A stretch of DNA of 64,000 bases from Skeletonema tropicum (lineage: Eukaryota > Bacillariophyta > Thalassiosirophyceae > Thalassiosirales > Thalassiosiraceae): assembly GCA_037178625.1 (NCBI GenBank), contig CM074130.1, forward strand, positions 1,736,001 through 1,800,000. Direction: 5' to 3'. Shown here piece after piece: positions 43,098-52,901 of the stretch. Below the pieces are notes generated by a model. It had not been told where the DNA came from, searched no databases, and worked only from the letters and a program-made list of their open reading frames with translations. The position numbers and the translations under genes are program-made. The first letter of the stretch is position 1; every line of letters starts with the position of its first letter.

Positions 43098-43833
43098 TCA
43101 GGTCTCATTTATTGCAAATACAGCTCTTTGATCACTTACAATTTGTCCAATAGAAAGCGCAATTATGCATGAAATTGCCAGCAATACAAGAGGTATCAGT
43201 AACAGAATTTTTGATTTGAGTCGGTGCCGTAATTTCTTATTATCGCGTTGCTGCTGCTGTTGCTGTATTTCATTGTTGTTTATATCTGTAGAGTTTTCTC
43301 TGTCCATATTATTTTGGTTATTGGAACGAGATCGCAGAGTTGTTGATGAAGAGGAGGTGGCAGCACCGCTACTGCTTGTCATTGTATGTTGTGGAAGCGT
43401 CGTTTTGTTGAGATTTGTGAGCTACCAATTGGAATATTTGTCTTTCTGAATATTTATTGCGTATGCTACGACGTTTCGCACTTCCGTTGGTTGTGTGAAG
43501 AACTATTTGATAACATAAGTATCTGATTAGAAAGAGAGTGCGCAGACCATCAGCATTTCATATGATAGGCAGGAATGGCGATACAATCTCTTCTTCTGTC
43601 TGTACGTTGGAGGTTGCATGAATGAGTCATTAGCTAGAGAGACGCTACTACTTCGTAAAGAACATGGGTATATATCATAATATCATGTTGTTGTTCTTCA
43701 TGCTTACCTTCTCGTCTTCTCTCCGTCCTCCGACGTCTCCTTCCTTGCTCCTTGCTTCTTCGTGTTCCTCTCTACATTCCATCAATTCTCGCCATATCGC
43801 TTCGGGATCTATCAGAGTATATAAGTCGTGCAT
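43098..43833 (-). CDS. Putative small single-pass membrane protein, unknown
   Basis: A 94-residue frame (43382-43098) is Ser/Asn/Gln-rich and ends in a strong membrane segment (ILLLIPLVLLAISCIIALS) near the C-terminus. An exon-like frame lies upstream at 43833-43708 (MHDLYTLIDPEAIWREL..., ending DEK|GTAAGC) and can be spliced in frame to an acceptor at 43422 (GGTAG|CTC), giving 149 residues. The upstream exon has protein-like composition, but the intron would be 286 bp, longer than most here. A TATATAAG at about 43817 could instead belong to the plus-strand gene. Treat the 94-residue core as the safer part. Confidence 0.4.
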
Positions 43834-43998
43834 GGCATGCGCGGCGTTGAATTCGGAACAAGTGCGAAACAGACACGAAAGAGAAAGAAATGAAAATGAA
43901 ATCGGAGCCGACAATCGCAACAAATGCCACGAAAGAAGTAGTTATCCATGTTCATATCGCTATGCCGCTGGTAAAACGACAAGTATGCAGCAATACTA

Positions 43999-46103
43999 AT
44001 GCCATCGACTACTGCCACATCTCTAGCCAGTGAAGCTCGCAGACTGCGCCTAGCCGGTGGACGCAGTGGCGGCGGGAACGTCAAAAGCAGCGCCGTCGGT
44101 GACACTGACTCTGACATCGGCAATCCCGATCCCATTAAATTGTCACCTGCGGTACGGCGAAGGTTGCGACGAAACCAACACGATGCTCAGCCCGAAGATG
44201 AATCTTATTCTGGCAGCGCCACTAGAGAAGTTGGTGGAGGAATAGCTAATAGATATGGGCGCCGATATCAGCGTAGAGGAGGAGGAGGGCCTTCAACCCC
44301 CAGCAGAGAGAGCAGAGAGGATACACAACAACAACAACAACAACAGCTAAGCTTGCCAGTTGCAGAAAGTTCTAGTTTAGACTCAGATGACAATGGAACT
44401 TGCTTCAATAGCGTGACTTCCTCTCGTCAGCAATCGTATTCACCCAATAAGAATCGGTCAAGGCGGCAACAGTTACAACAACAAAATCGACGCTCAAAAT
44501 TAGATCCGCTTCAGGAAGCAGCTATTTCTCCAGAAGGATTCGAAAGAGGAGGAGGAGGCAAATCTATATGGGATCACCCGGAACAGATGGTATCAACGTC
44601 GAACTCACGATATAAAGCATCAGATAATACCTCAGTTTATTCAGACTATGATCAAGGAGGGGGGCGTGTCCACAAACACAATGGTATCTCCGGTGCAACA
44701 TCTGTTGCCAGTAGTGTCAAAAGTGGTGGCGATATGGATGATGCCATGTTAGGATTTCAAAGCGTATCTACGCTAAAACAAAAAGTAGGTCAAAACGTAG
44801 GTGGATGGACTTCTGATAAAGACACAAACGACAAAGTTGACGAAGTTCTGAACAAACCTAACGTAAAGACAGCTCTAGGAGTTGCAGCTGCTGCCACCAT
44901 TGGTGCTGCAATTTTGGGTCCAGTGGGTGTGCTTGTTGGAGCAGCTTCAGTCGGCATTGGGATAGGAGTAATGCAAATACCAGAAGAGCAGAGAAGCAAT
45001 GCTGCTAGTCGTGCTTCCACTTCTCTTGAAAAGGCCAGAGCTGTTGCGTTGGACCTTAGTGAAAGTATGGGAAAATCTTGTGCCAGCATGTATGAGAAAA
45101 AAACTGGGAAGGATCCAAAGGATGCTCTTGGTGATGTAGTTCCAGATGAAATTATGGATAGATGTTGTTCACTGGGGAAAGAGGATGAAAAAGATGGAAT
45201 AATCTCCTTGGATGGTGGGGGGACGGTCGATTTGCCTCCTTCTCCAATTGTAAGTGGAGGACAACACCGAGCGAGAAGCACGACTGGAGAAACCTTTGGT
45301 GATGAGTTAGGGTTTAGTCAATCACTTTCGACGATGGGTGAGAAACGTGACATTATGGTGCCTGACAATGCCAATATTAGGCGTGCAGCCTGCGGAAGAG
45401 TAGGGAGAGTTGTTCCTTTGGGTCAGATACACTCGCTGAGGCCCTCACTTCAACCGAGAGCCTGGTTAGATGTGATGGCAAGTGCTTATACTACAAGAGA
45501 TGATAAAAATGAAGCAATGCAAGAGATATTGATCCTCGCGAAAGACAAGGAAATATCTCGATGGTTCTTAGAGGTGAGTCTATTTCTTTCTTTGTAGTTG
45601 TGAGGTCAAACGTTTTATTCTTTTCGTCTTACTGAACTCTAATGACATCATTCTGGACATCTCAGGAGGGGATTTTGGACTCATTGATGCTTATTTTGAG
45701 TACTTATTTCCGAAACTACTCGTCATTTGTTCGCAACATTCAACCGCAAGACACCAAAGAACAATTTAAATCGTATAAGCAGGGTGGGCAGGCATTCACC
45801 CATGCAAGGCTGGCATCAAATTGCTGCGTTGCCCTAGGGAAGGCTCATTGTGCTGCTGTTCATACTGAAGGTGATATGTTGCTTATGTCTGCTTACAGTC
45901 GAGGAAGTGTACCCGTCCAGCGTCAACTAGCTCAGATGCTGTTCGAAGTACCACACCACATGAAAGTTATCAATCCTTCAGGTGATGGGACGACTGACCA
46001 ACATGATGCAGAATTTACGCTGACAGAGCTGTCGATGCAGCAGGCTGAAGATCTAGCTAGTTCGATAAAAGCATTGGATGATGGACAGATTGACTTTGCA
46101 TGA
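43999..46103 (+). CDS. Unknown protein with Gly/Ala-rich hydrophobic segment and helical C-terminus
   Basis: Exons 43999-45573 and 45666-46103 (GTGAGT...TCTCAG) encode 670 residues. The first 280 residues are basic, Ser/Gln-rich and disordered. A hydrophobic glycine zipper-like stretch follows (ALGVAAAATIGAAILGPVGV then LVGAASVGIGIGVM). The C-terminal 200 residues are helical (RAWLDVMASAYTTRDDKNEA ... FLEEGILDSLMLILSTYF), reminiscent of armadillo-type repeats, and conclude with an acidic tail. I recognise no family. The glycine-rich hydrophobic segment could insert in a membrane or stack as in bacteriocin-like folds. A TATATAAG box sits about 180 bp before the ATG. Confidence 0.7.
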
Positions 46104-46493
46104 GTTTAGAAGACTTTTGGAGTGGAATGTTTAGATCCCGTTGGCTGTGTTGTGTGAAAGATAATTCGTGTAGCAATAAATAATGCAATGCATAGATGAA
46201 TGAAACGTGTTGCAGCAGAATACGAATACAGTCTCTCTCTTTAGGAGTGAGTTTGATGTATTATGAACTTTTCACTCAGCTTTCTACTCCTATCAGAGGT
46301 GGTAGTAGTAGTTACGTACCTACACAAGTAAAGGTACCATTACTTGACTTTGCGTGTGGAATGTGGAAAATATCGAAAGCGAAAAGCGAAAAGGAGCATG
46401 CTTTGAAGCATTGCAATGAAAGCCAGGAAGTTACCACTCCTCTTGAGAGATAGTAACGATATTTGTTGTCGAGGAGTCTAAGTCGTGATCACA
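46104..46493. other. Intergenic interval
   Basis: Short gap between two plus-strand genes, holding the 3' flank of one and the promoter of membrin. Nothing recognised. Confidence 0.5.
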
Positions 46494-47120
46494 ATGACAT
46501 CAATAGTTGAGCTTTTTCCAAAATCCAGGAAGCTGGCGTATGATACAAAGCAACAACTTGCTCAGGTGCAGAATGGGCTGCTGTGTCCCTCGGAACTGTT
46601 CCTATCTTTAGATGAGTTAAACAGACAATTAGATCTCCTCGGAAATCTGTTAAATAAGGAGTTACCTGCCCAGCGAGAGATTTGGAGTAGGAAAATTCTG
46701 GAACTAAGAGAAGATGCATCATCTACTCGTCGGCAGGGGCAAATGTACGACCGCATGGTCAGCTCTGGGATAAGGCAACGACGAGAACGAGATGAATTGA
46801 TGGCTCGCCGACGAAAAAATAGGACAAACAATGGTGATGTGAATGAGATGCAACAAATGGTAGAAGAAGGAGATTCTCTTCTTTCCAGTCAAAACATGAT
46901 GAATGATTTGCTAGCGTCAGGTCAAGCGAGTTTGTCTAACTTGGTAGGACAGCGTCAAAGAATGCGGTGGGTCACGAGAAAAATGTTTGATATTGGAAAC
47001 AAAGTCGGATTGAGTAACTCAACGATGAGGATGATTGAGAGGAGAGATGCAACTGATGCGTATTTAGTGTTTGGTGGGATGATTGTGACTTTGCTGGTTA
47101 TCTACTTTCTTTACTTTTAA
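46494..47120 (+). CDS. GOSR2: Qb-SNARE membrin (GOSR2/Bos1/MEMB-like)
   Basis: Single exon, 208 residues from the ATG at 46494. The N-terminal helical region (LFPKSRKLAYDTKQQLAQVQ) is followed by a basic middle (RQRRERDELMARRRKNR), then the SNARE motif (MMNDLLASGQASLSNLVGQR ... MFDIGNKVGLSNSTMRMIER) and a C-terminal anchor (VFGGMIVTLLVIYFLYF). KVGLSNSTMRMIERR closely matches the membrin signature NxLGLSNTVMRLIEKR. It acts in ER-to-Golgi fusion. The stop lies 23 bp from that of the convergent CBS-PP2C gene. Confidence 0.88.
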   Translation: MTSIVELFPKSRKLAYDTKQQLAQVQNGLLCPSELFLSLDELNRQLDLLGNLLNKELPAQREIWSRKILELREDASSTRRQGQMYDRMVSSGIRQRRERDELMARRRKNRTNNGDVNEMQQMVEEGDSLLSSQNMMNDLLASGQASLSNLVGQRQRMRWVTRKMFDIGNKVGLSNSTMRMIERRDATDAYLVFGGMIVTLLVIYFLYF

Positions 47121-47143
47121 GCTTGGAGTTTATTTATCAACTA

Positions 47144-49054
47144 CTATACATCATCATTGGCCGGCTTGCCCACAACATGCATTGCAACAACAGTGCAGTC
47201 GTCAGGCATGCCTCCGCTCCACATAATATCATTCTCTTTCGCTAGAAGTGCAAACGGGGAATCGACCGTGTTATCCAGGCTATTCTCACGTGCCTTTTGG
47301 CACAACATCTCTGCCAATTTGGGGATAGCCTGTGCGGAAATGTCAGTCATTGAATTCCCTGATTCCCACCTTTTCCTACGAGTATCGATACCTCCACTGT
47401 CAATAAATTTATGGTCAAGTTCCCATTTGAGTGCGACCGAAGTAATGTCATCAATATCTACATTGTCAAAGAGACCATCGGTTGCCATGATAATAATATC
47501 ACCTCGTAATATGTGAACCGATGACGTACACGAGTCTGAGGCCTGTTTGAACGAAGAATTCTTGTCAGCAATCTCCTCTCCAGTCCATCCCATTTGGAAG
47601 GGGTGGTTGAATGATTTTAGTTGCTGTTGAGATATAAATGCAATTCGAAGATCTGACTTTCGTTCTGTTCGTGGAGTTGTTCGATTCCTCTGCAACGCAC
47701 TGGCCACATCAGAGTCAATGTGTCTCAGTACGATGATACCCGAGTCTCCAATGTTGCTAAAGTGCAACTGGTGATGAACAGAATCAAATACACCCACACA
47801 CGCAGTCGATGATCCTATAACATTCGCCTCTTTCGTTCGCTTATAGGATCGAGCTAGGAGTTCTGCGGGGGATATCATGGAACAAGACTTCCCGCCTGTG
47901 GCACTGCACTCTGACGAAGCCTCACGAAGGATGTTCTTACATTCACCCATGAGCATTCGGGAAAAGTCGCGTGGGTCGACCCCGTACTCTCTCCAGCTGC
48001 CAACACCATCGGCAACTCCCATGTACAACATTTTTTGCATGTTTGCACCCGATTCGTCCAATAGTTCCGCAGTTGCAACAAAATGTGCGTCTTCCGATAG
48101 AGAAGGGTCAGTTGCCAGATCATCTGGACCAAAGTCTCTCCTATTGGCTCCAACTCCATCATGTGATTTAAATGGGTGAGGATATTCCGCTGTCCCAACA
48201 TTAATAAACAGTGGATCATGCTTGGAGGCCAAATGCTGCCTCACAAAAATCGGCGGTTCCGCCATGCTCGTATTCTCCGACAGTCCCACTCTCTCCGAAA
48301 CATCCATCAAATAATTCTTCTTCCCTCCCAAATCCTTTGGGTCGTAATAAAATTCGGACATATCCCTAGCGGTAATAATCCCCTCCACACGACCGTCCAC
48401 AAGAATGGGCAAGCATTTAATACCCAGCTTGGCCATGAGCGCTCGACACATCCCGATCGTTTCATCGGGGCGTCCATAAATAACTTGATTGATTGGAGTC
48501 ATTTGCCGTATCACACTTTGATTCAAGATCTCCTCCGATGGCATACCATCTTTGATACTTGCTGCCATGATACGTAGCAAATCCCTGGAGGTTAGTAATC
48601 CCACGCACTTTTGCTGACGTTTCATAGTATCAGTGCGATCCACTACCATCATCCCACTAATATTTTGTGAGATGCACGTCACAATGGCATCTCTGACTGT
48701 TGCATCGTGAGGGATCACCGGTTCCACCCATCGAGTAGTGTGCTTTGCTTTGAGAACCTCTTTTATCAACACATCTGATACTCTTGGTCGCTTTACGTCT
48801 AGCCCCCCTTTGGTTTGTTCTATTGACGGCGCTGAATTTGTTGTTGTTGTTGCTGCTGTTTTATTGACGATCGCTGCAGCAGGGGGATCTACCTGAGGTG
48901 CCGTAGAGAATGAGCGATAACTGCGTTGGATCAGAACGTTATTCCTCGCCGTGAGGATATCAGAAGAAGTAGTGATTGTCGCCGTCGTCGTTCTGTGGTC
49001 GGAAGAAACCCTGGCCGCCAGCCTCGAGAGCAGTGCCCTATTACGGGTCGCCAT
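47144..49054 (-). CDS. Two CBS domains fused to a PPTC7-type PP2C phosphatase, probably mitochondrial
   Basis: Single exon, 636 residues. A basic, Ser/Thr/Ala-rich N-terminus suggests mitochondrial import. Residues about 85-220 hold a pair of CBS domains (DATVRDAIVTCISQNISGMM; CVGLLTSRDLLR; LGIKCLPILVDGRVEGIITA). From about 330 comes a PP2C domain of the PPTC7 kind: GVADGVGSWREYGVDPRDFS, NIGDSGIIVLR, and IMATDGLFDNVD with a C-terminal DDCTVVAMHV. PPTC7 in animals and yeast (Ptc7) is a mitochondrial matrix or outer-face phosphatase affecting coenzyme Q synthesis and mitophagy. CBS pairs sense adenosine nucleotides, so this fusion may make the phosphatase energy-responsive; that is inference. 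Confidence 0.88.
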   Translation of the reverse strand: MATRNRALLSRLAARVSSDHRTTTATITTSSDILTARNNVLIQRSYRSFSTAPQVDPPAAAIVNKTAATTTTNSAPSIEQTKGGLDVKRPRVSDVLIKEVLKAKHTTRWVEPVIPHDATVRDAIVTCISQNISGMMVVDRTDTMKRQQKCVGLLTSRDLLRIMAASIKDGMPSEEILNQSVIRQMTPINQVIYGRPDETIGMCRALMAKLGIKCLPILVDGRVEGIITARDMSEFYYDPKDLGGKKNYLMDVSERVGLSENTSMAEPPIFVRQHLASKHDPLFINVGTAEYPHPFKSHDGVGANRRDFGPDDLATDPSLSEDAHFVATAELLDESGANMQKMLYMGVADGVGSWREYGVDPRDFSRMLMGECKNILREASSECSATGGKSCSMISPAELLARSYKRTKEANVIGSSTACVGVFDSVHHQLHFSNIGDSGIIVLRHIDSDVASALQRNRTTPRTERKSDLRIAFISQQQLKSFNHPFQMGWTGEEIADKNSSFKQASDSCTSSVHILRGDIIIMATDGLFDNVDIDDITSVALKWELDHKFIDSGGIDTRRKRWESGNSMTDISAQAIPKLAEMLCQKARENSLDNTVDSPFALLAKENDIMWSGGMPDDCTVVAMHVVGKPANDDV

Positions 49055-49272
49055 ACTTAATTGCAGAGATTCTCTCCGTGTCTTTCTATCTTATCAGGGC
49101 AACGGATCACTGTATTATGAGCGAGCAATAAACAAGAACGCCTCTTCATCTGCTGGGAAACGGGCGCACAGACAAAAACGCGTTGAGTTGAAGAAAAAAA
49201 ATAATGGGCCAATGGGCGCATACGCATGAACCCTGAGAATAGGGCAAATAAGTACGTAGGAATTCCATACAT

Positions 49273-49513
49273 GCCTGTCCCCCGTTTTTTTTTGGTTCCG
49301 ACGATCTCCACTTTTTGCTCTCCACCGCCGCAGCCACAAAGATCCGCCCTCCCGTAGTATCATATTACCACCCATACCATAGGGCACACACAACGCATAA
49401 TAACTTGATAACATACTGTCCCCTACAGAATTTTCCGTAGAATTCAACGGCGGCCGCCGATTTGTTACGTTTGCAGCGGTTTTATTTACGTATCGTCATA
49501 AAGCTGACGGTGC
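49273..49513. repeat. Left terminal inverted repeat of the transposon
   Basis: About 241 bp, tip GCCTGTCCCCCG, inner end GCTGACGGTGC. It includes a frame reading outward (MNSTENSVGDSMLSS...) that is shared with the right TIR and is thought to be a by-product of the repeat. Confidence 0.88.
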
Positions 49514-49542
49514 TTTTTCTTATCATCATCGCATCTTTCATC

Positions 49543-51681
49543 ATGGTTTCGACCAAACAATTGTCTCCCAAGACTCCGAAGGTAGGAAAGAAGCGCCGAT
49601 CAACAAAAGTTACTCCCTCTCCTGTGGCAGTGAAAAAGAAAAAGAATGCATGTGACTGCAATTGGAAAGATTGCGCTAAACTTCTGGCAATTTTTAACAA
49701 AAACAAACACCCTTACTTTGCTGGCAGATGCATCAATATTGAAGTGTCCGACACAGTCAATGCATTGAATTTTATTAATTGTGCATGTAAAAACCTTGGT
49801 ATTTCCGTATCCGACTACAAAGAACTAAAACAGAAAGCAACAGATGACTCTAATATGAAACGGACACGTGCAACACACACGGAGGGAGGGAGGAGGAAGA
49901 ACAACAACATATTCATTGCACGGCATCACTTCAAGCCTGGGCTATGGAGAATGAAAAAAGCGAGTAAGAAAAAGTGGCAATGGCTTCAGCCCATATCATC
50001 AGACGACGTTAAAAAATACAAAGTGTTGGCTGATAACTACACAACCGACAAAGTTGTACGGTTCGATCCGGACATATCCAACAAACTACAAAATGGGAGA
50101 GAGAAGAAAGTCGACTGTGAATCAGAGGAGGGGAGACTGTATATCAAAGCGCCATGCGCTACAAAGGAGGATGTGCGGCAGATTGCAGAACCTCGTCAAG
50201 GACTTGACAGCAACACTCTTGATGAAAAGAGGGAAGCTGCACTTACAGCAGAGGAAATGAAAGCAACGATTGCTTCAAAGGATGCAATGATTGAAACGCT
50301 GCGAAAGCAACTAGAACAATCCAATGCAGAGAAGAAAAAGAAAGATGACGAACTAAAGCGAATAAAATTACAAAAGGATGTTGCAAAGTCACAAAAGAAA
50401 GCTGTGCAGAAAAGTATCAAAAGAACGACGGCCAAGCATGCTGAGGATGTTGCAAACATTGCGGTGGAACTGCAGGAATCCACTATTTTGCAAGAAGCAA
50501 AGGAGATCGTCTTGAACGCTGGTGGTCTGTCAAGGTTAACACTATTTAGTGACCGATTTCACAACAAAAACAAACATGCAGCAAAGGTTCTGTTTGGGTA
50601 TGAAAGTTGGGACGAAACAAAGCAATACTTGCGTGTTCACTTCCCGAAGGAGATTGAAGCCGACTTCAACATGGATAACATCATATTCACAACTAACAGG
50701 AAGAGGAAGAAGTCAAAGGAAAAGTCAAACCAGTTCAAGATGCCAAATCTTCATCAGTTTGAGAAGGCTCTTATCTGCCGAATGTTCCTTCACCGTATCA
50801 GTGACCAACAAATGATTGCATTGATGTTGGCTCGCCACCGAACGACTATTAGCAATATACTGTACGAGTGGGGACCAAAGTGGGGTGAAGTAGGAGATGA
50901 TTTATGCAATCTTGACATTACTGAGGAATATCTTGAAGTCGAGCTTCCCAATAAATTAGTTGAGAATGGATACCCAAAAGTTGTTATGATTGATGGAAAG
51001 GATGTTACTATTGGCACAAAAGTTAATGATGGCACCGCAAGTAGAGTCACTTTCAGCTCCAAGACGGACTGTGATGCAGCCCGATGTTTGACTTGGTCCA
51101 CAGCTGCGGGACTTGTATTTGAACATACGCCATTGTTTGGGGCCCGTGCATCAGAAACAAAGCTACAGCGTCTCTGGGGATCACTCGGACGTAAGTGTGC
51201 ACCAGTGGAGGAGTGGAAAGATATTGCCAAGCAACGGGACGAACTGTCAATTGTTCCAAATGAAGATAGGCATTACAATGCGTTAAATAATGTCCTCAAG
51301 TATGAAGATTTCAAAAGCCTCATTGATGAAGTTTGCAATGAATTGCTTGGTGACGAAGATGCGCCACACGACGATGTGTTGATTACTGGGAATGCAACAG
51401 GTTTGGATCGGCTTGGTCTTCTAAAAACTTTGGAGTGCGACGAGAATGAAGCAGAAAACGGTGACAAAGATGCAACAAATGAAAAGGAGAGTACTGCGTT
51501 AGTGACTGATGCAGTAGAATGGTTCAAACAACGCAAGGCAATGAACTTGGCAGAAGAGAAGGAGAAAGAGAAGGGTGGTAAGAAACGTGCACCACTCCTC
51601 AGTCCGGAACGTCTACGAGAACAACATGAGGCTATTTTGAGAGGAGTCAATGGTACAACCGACACATTCCCGGTACTCTGA
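49543..51681 (+). CDS. Transposase, DDE_Tnp_4/Harbinger-ISL2EU-like
   Basis: Single exon, 712 residues from the ATG at 49543, 30 bp inside the left TIR. A Lys-rich start leads into a Cys-rich module (CDCNWKDC...FINCACKN) that could be a THAP-like or other zinc-binding DNA-recognition domain. A charged coiled coil follows (about residues 230-320), then a helical segment with an HTH look (MFLHRISDQQMIALMLARHR TTISNIL). The catalytic region begins VVMIDGKDVTIG (Asp484), continues FSSKTDC and LFGARASETKLQRLWGS, the layout of DDE_Tnp_4 proteins (first Asp, then the G..SD/E block). The third acidic residue is not placed. The C-terminus is charged and overlaps the antisense nuclease ORF. Confidence 0.72.
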   Translation: MVSTKQLSPKTPKVGKKRRSTKVTPSPVAVKKKKNACDCNWKDCAKLLAIFNKNKHPYFAGRCINIEVSDTVNALNFINCACKNLGISVSDYKELKQKATDDSNMKRTRATHTEGGRRKNNNIFIARHHFKPGLWRMKKASKKKWQWLQPISSDDVKKYKVLADNYTTDKVVRFDPDISNKLQNGREKKVDCESEEGRLYIKAPCATKEDVRQIAEPRQGLDSNTLDEKREAALTAEEMKATIASKDAMIETLRKQLEQSNAEKKKKDDELKRIKLQKDVAKSQKKAVQKSIKRTTAKHAEDVANIAVELQESTILQEAKEIVLNAGGLSRLTLFSDRFHNKNKHAAKVLFGYESWDETKQYLRVHFPKEIEADFNMDNIIFTTNRKRKKSKEKSNQFKMPNLHQFEKALICRMFLHRISDQQMIALMLARHRTTISNILYEWGPKWGEVGDDLCNLDITEEYLEVELPNKLVENGYPKVVMIDGKDVTIGTKVNDGTASRVTFSSKTDCDAARCLTWSTAAGLVFEHTPLFGARASETKLQRLWGSLGRKCAPVEEWKDIAKQRDELSIVPNEDRHYNALNNVLKYEDFKSLIDEVCNELLGDEDAPHDDVLITGNATGLDRLGLLKTLECDENEAENGDKDATNEKESTALVTDAVEWFKQRKAMNLAEEKEKEKGGKKRAPLLSPERLREQHEAILRGVNGTTDTFPVL

Positions 51682-52634
51682 CATTTCTGAAATACCGGTG
51701 CATGCAAGAGGTAACGGCGTGCTGCTTCGTAATCTGCCGCATAATTGTCGGGTGCATTCTTATTTGTAGCCCCCAATGTCTTCACCCACTCCTCGCGGTC
51801 ACTTGCTGCGGCTAGTTTATCAATCAATCCACCATCTTTCAGAACAGTCTTCTTTCCAACTAAGCGGATGTTTGGATGGTAATCATTACCTAGGAGCAGA
51901 GCGATGTCAACAATATTGTTGGGATGTTGTGCCAATTTAGACGATGTTTCTCGCTCAATGAATTCTTTCTTTTCGTAGATGCGTGAAAATAACTTTCCTG
52001 ATTCTGTTTTCCATTTAGATAGAACCATCTCGCTGTTCAGGATAATCAGGTCGCCATCCTCTGTCGCAATTGCGTCAACAACACCGTCCATCTCCAGCTT
52101 CCTCATCTGTTGGTCTGCCTCAAATAAAGAGCCAACCATCCAGATGCCTTTACTTGCCATCCAAGAAATAACTGCTGCATGATCGGCTGCGGTAGGATGC
52201 GCCTTTTTCATTCTACTTGCAATTGCTTGTTCCACCTCTTCTTCTTCAAAGTTAAGGGGTGCAGCATCATCTTGCAGTTGCAACACATCACACAAAAACT
52301 TATCATACTCTTCCCCACCTTTGTTGCGATCACCTTGCCTACGCAACTTCTCTCTATTCTTTATTGGCGGCGCTTTCCCGTCAAATACGTAGCAGGGTAT
52401 TACTCCTGCATCAATCACCAGCTCGTGAAACTCTTGCACGTAGTCTAATATATCCGGAGATGCATAAGTTGGTTCGTTTGTTGAAGTCAGTTTCGTCAGC
52501 TCCTTGCCGTTTACCTTGTTCAATATGATTGCAGCATCGAAGGCAACTCTTTTCCCTTTCAAAATAGATAATGCTTGGTGTGGTTTGCTGCTAAAGCCAC
52601 CCAAAGCATGCACCCAGAGGTGACGGACTGTCAT
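51273..52634 (-). CDS. XPG/FEN1-like flap nuclease encoded by the transposon
   Basis: Frame of 453 residues starting at 52634, just inside the right TIR. The XPG N-domain is HLWVHALGG...LKGKRVAFDAAI, with CYVFDGKAPPIK (second Asp). The I-domain follows: SKGIWMVGSLFEADQQM, DAIATEDGDLIILN, then LLLGNDYHPNIRLVGKKT. The metal-binding acids of FEN1/XPG enzymes are therefore all represented. After LLHAPVFQK (about residue 310) the frame runs antisense through the transposase C-terminus and looks Ser-rich and unlike protein, so the real protein may end by splicing near 51700 or be truncated. Its likely job is processing of transposition intermediates. Academ-type elements are known to carry XPG nucleases. 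Confidence 0.75.
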   Translation of the reverse strand: MTVRHLWVHALGGFSSKPHQALSILKGKRVAFDAAIILNKVNGKELTKLTSTNEPTYASPDILDYVQEFHELVIDAGVIPCYVFDGKAPPIKNREKLRRQGDRNKGGEEYDKFLCDVLQLQDDAAPLNFEEEEVEQAIASRMKKAHPTAADHAAVISWMASKGIWMVGSLFEADQQMRKLEMDGVVDAIATEDGDLIILNSEMVLSKWKTESGKLFSRIYEKKEFIERETSSKLAQHPNNIVDIALLLGNDYHPNIRLVGKKTVLKDGGLIDKLAAASDREEWVKTLGATNKNAPDNYAADYEAARRYLLHAPVFQKCQSTGNVSVVPLTPLKIASCCSRRRSGLRSGARFLPPFSFSFSSAKFIALRCLNHSTASVTNAVLSFSFVASLSPFSASFSSHSKVFRRPSRSKPVAFPVINTSSCGASSSPSNSLQTSSMRLLKSSYLRTLFNAL

Positions 52635-52659
52635 CGGCGTGGAATAAATTAATTATCAC

Positions 52660-52901
52660 GCACCGTCAGCTTTATGACGATACGTAAATAAAACCGCTGC
52701 AAACGTAACAAATCGGCGGCCACCGTTGAATTCTACGGAAAATTCTGTAGGGGACAGTATGTTATCAAGTTATTATGCGTTGTGTGTGCCCTATGGTATG
52801 GTTGGTAGTATGATACTACGGGAGGGCGGATCTTTTGTGGCTACGGTGGTGGAGAGCAAAAAGTTGAGATCGTCGGAACCAAAAAAAAACGGGGGACAGG
52901 C
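52660..52901. repeat. Right terminal inverted repeat of the transposon
   Basis: About 242 bp, inverted match to 49273-49513. Its tip is 76 bp from the start codon of the next gene. Confidence 0.88.

Larger units (their letters stand above)
49273..52901. mobile_element. 3.6-kb DNA transposon with ~240-bp TIRs, transposase and XPG-like nuclease
   Basis: Left TIR 49273-49513 and right TIR 52660-52901 are inverted copies over about 241 bp with roughly a dozen differences, from GCCTGTCCCCCG at the tips to GCTGACGGTGC inside. Two ORFs converge between them. Shorter shared blocks (TACGTA, and ATGAACC(C/G)TGAGAAT) continue outward to 49226 and 52927 with different spacers, so the true ends may lie further out. 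No simple target duplication is visible. The element sits between the divergent CBS-PP2C and PLP-enzyme genes. Confidence 0.88.
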
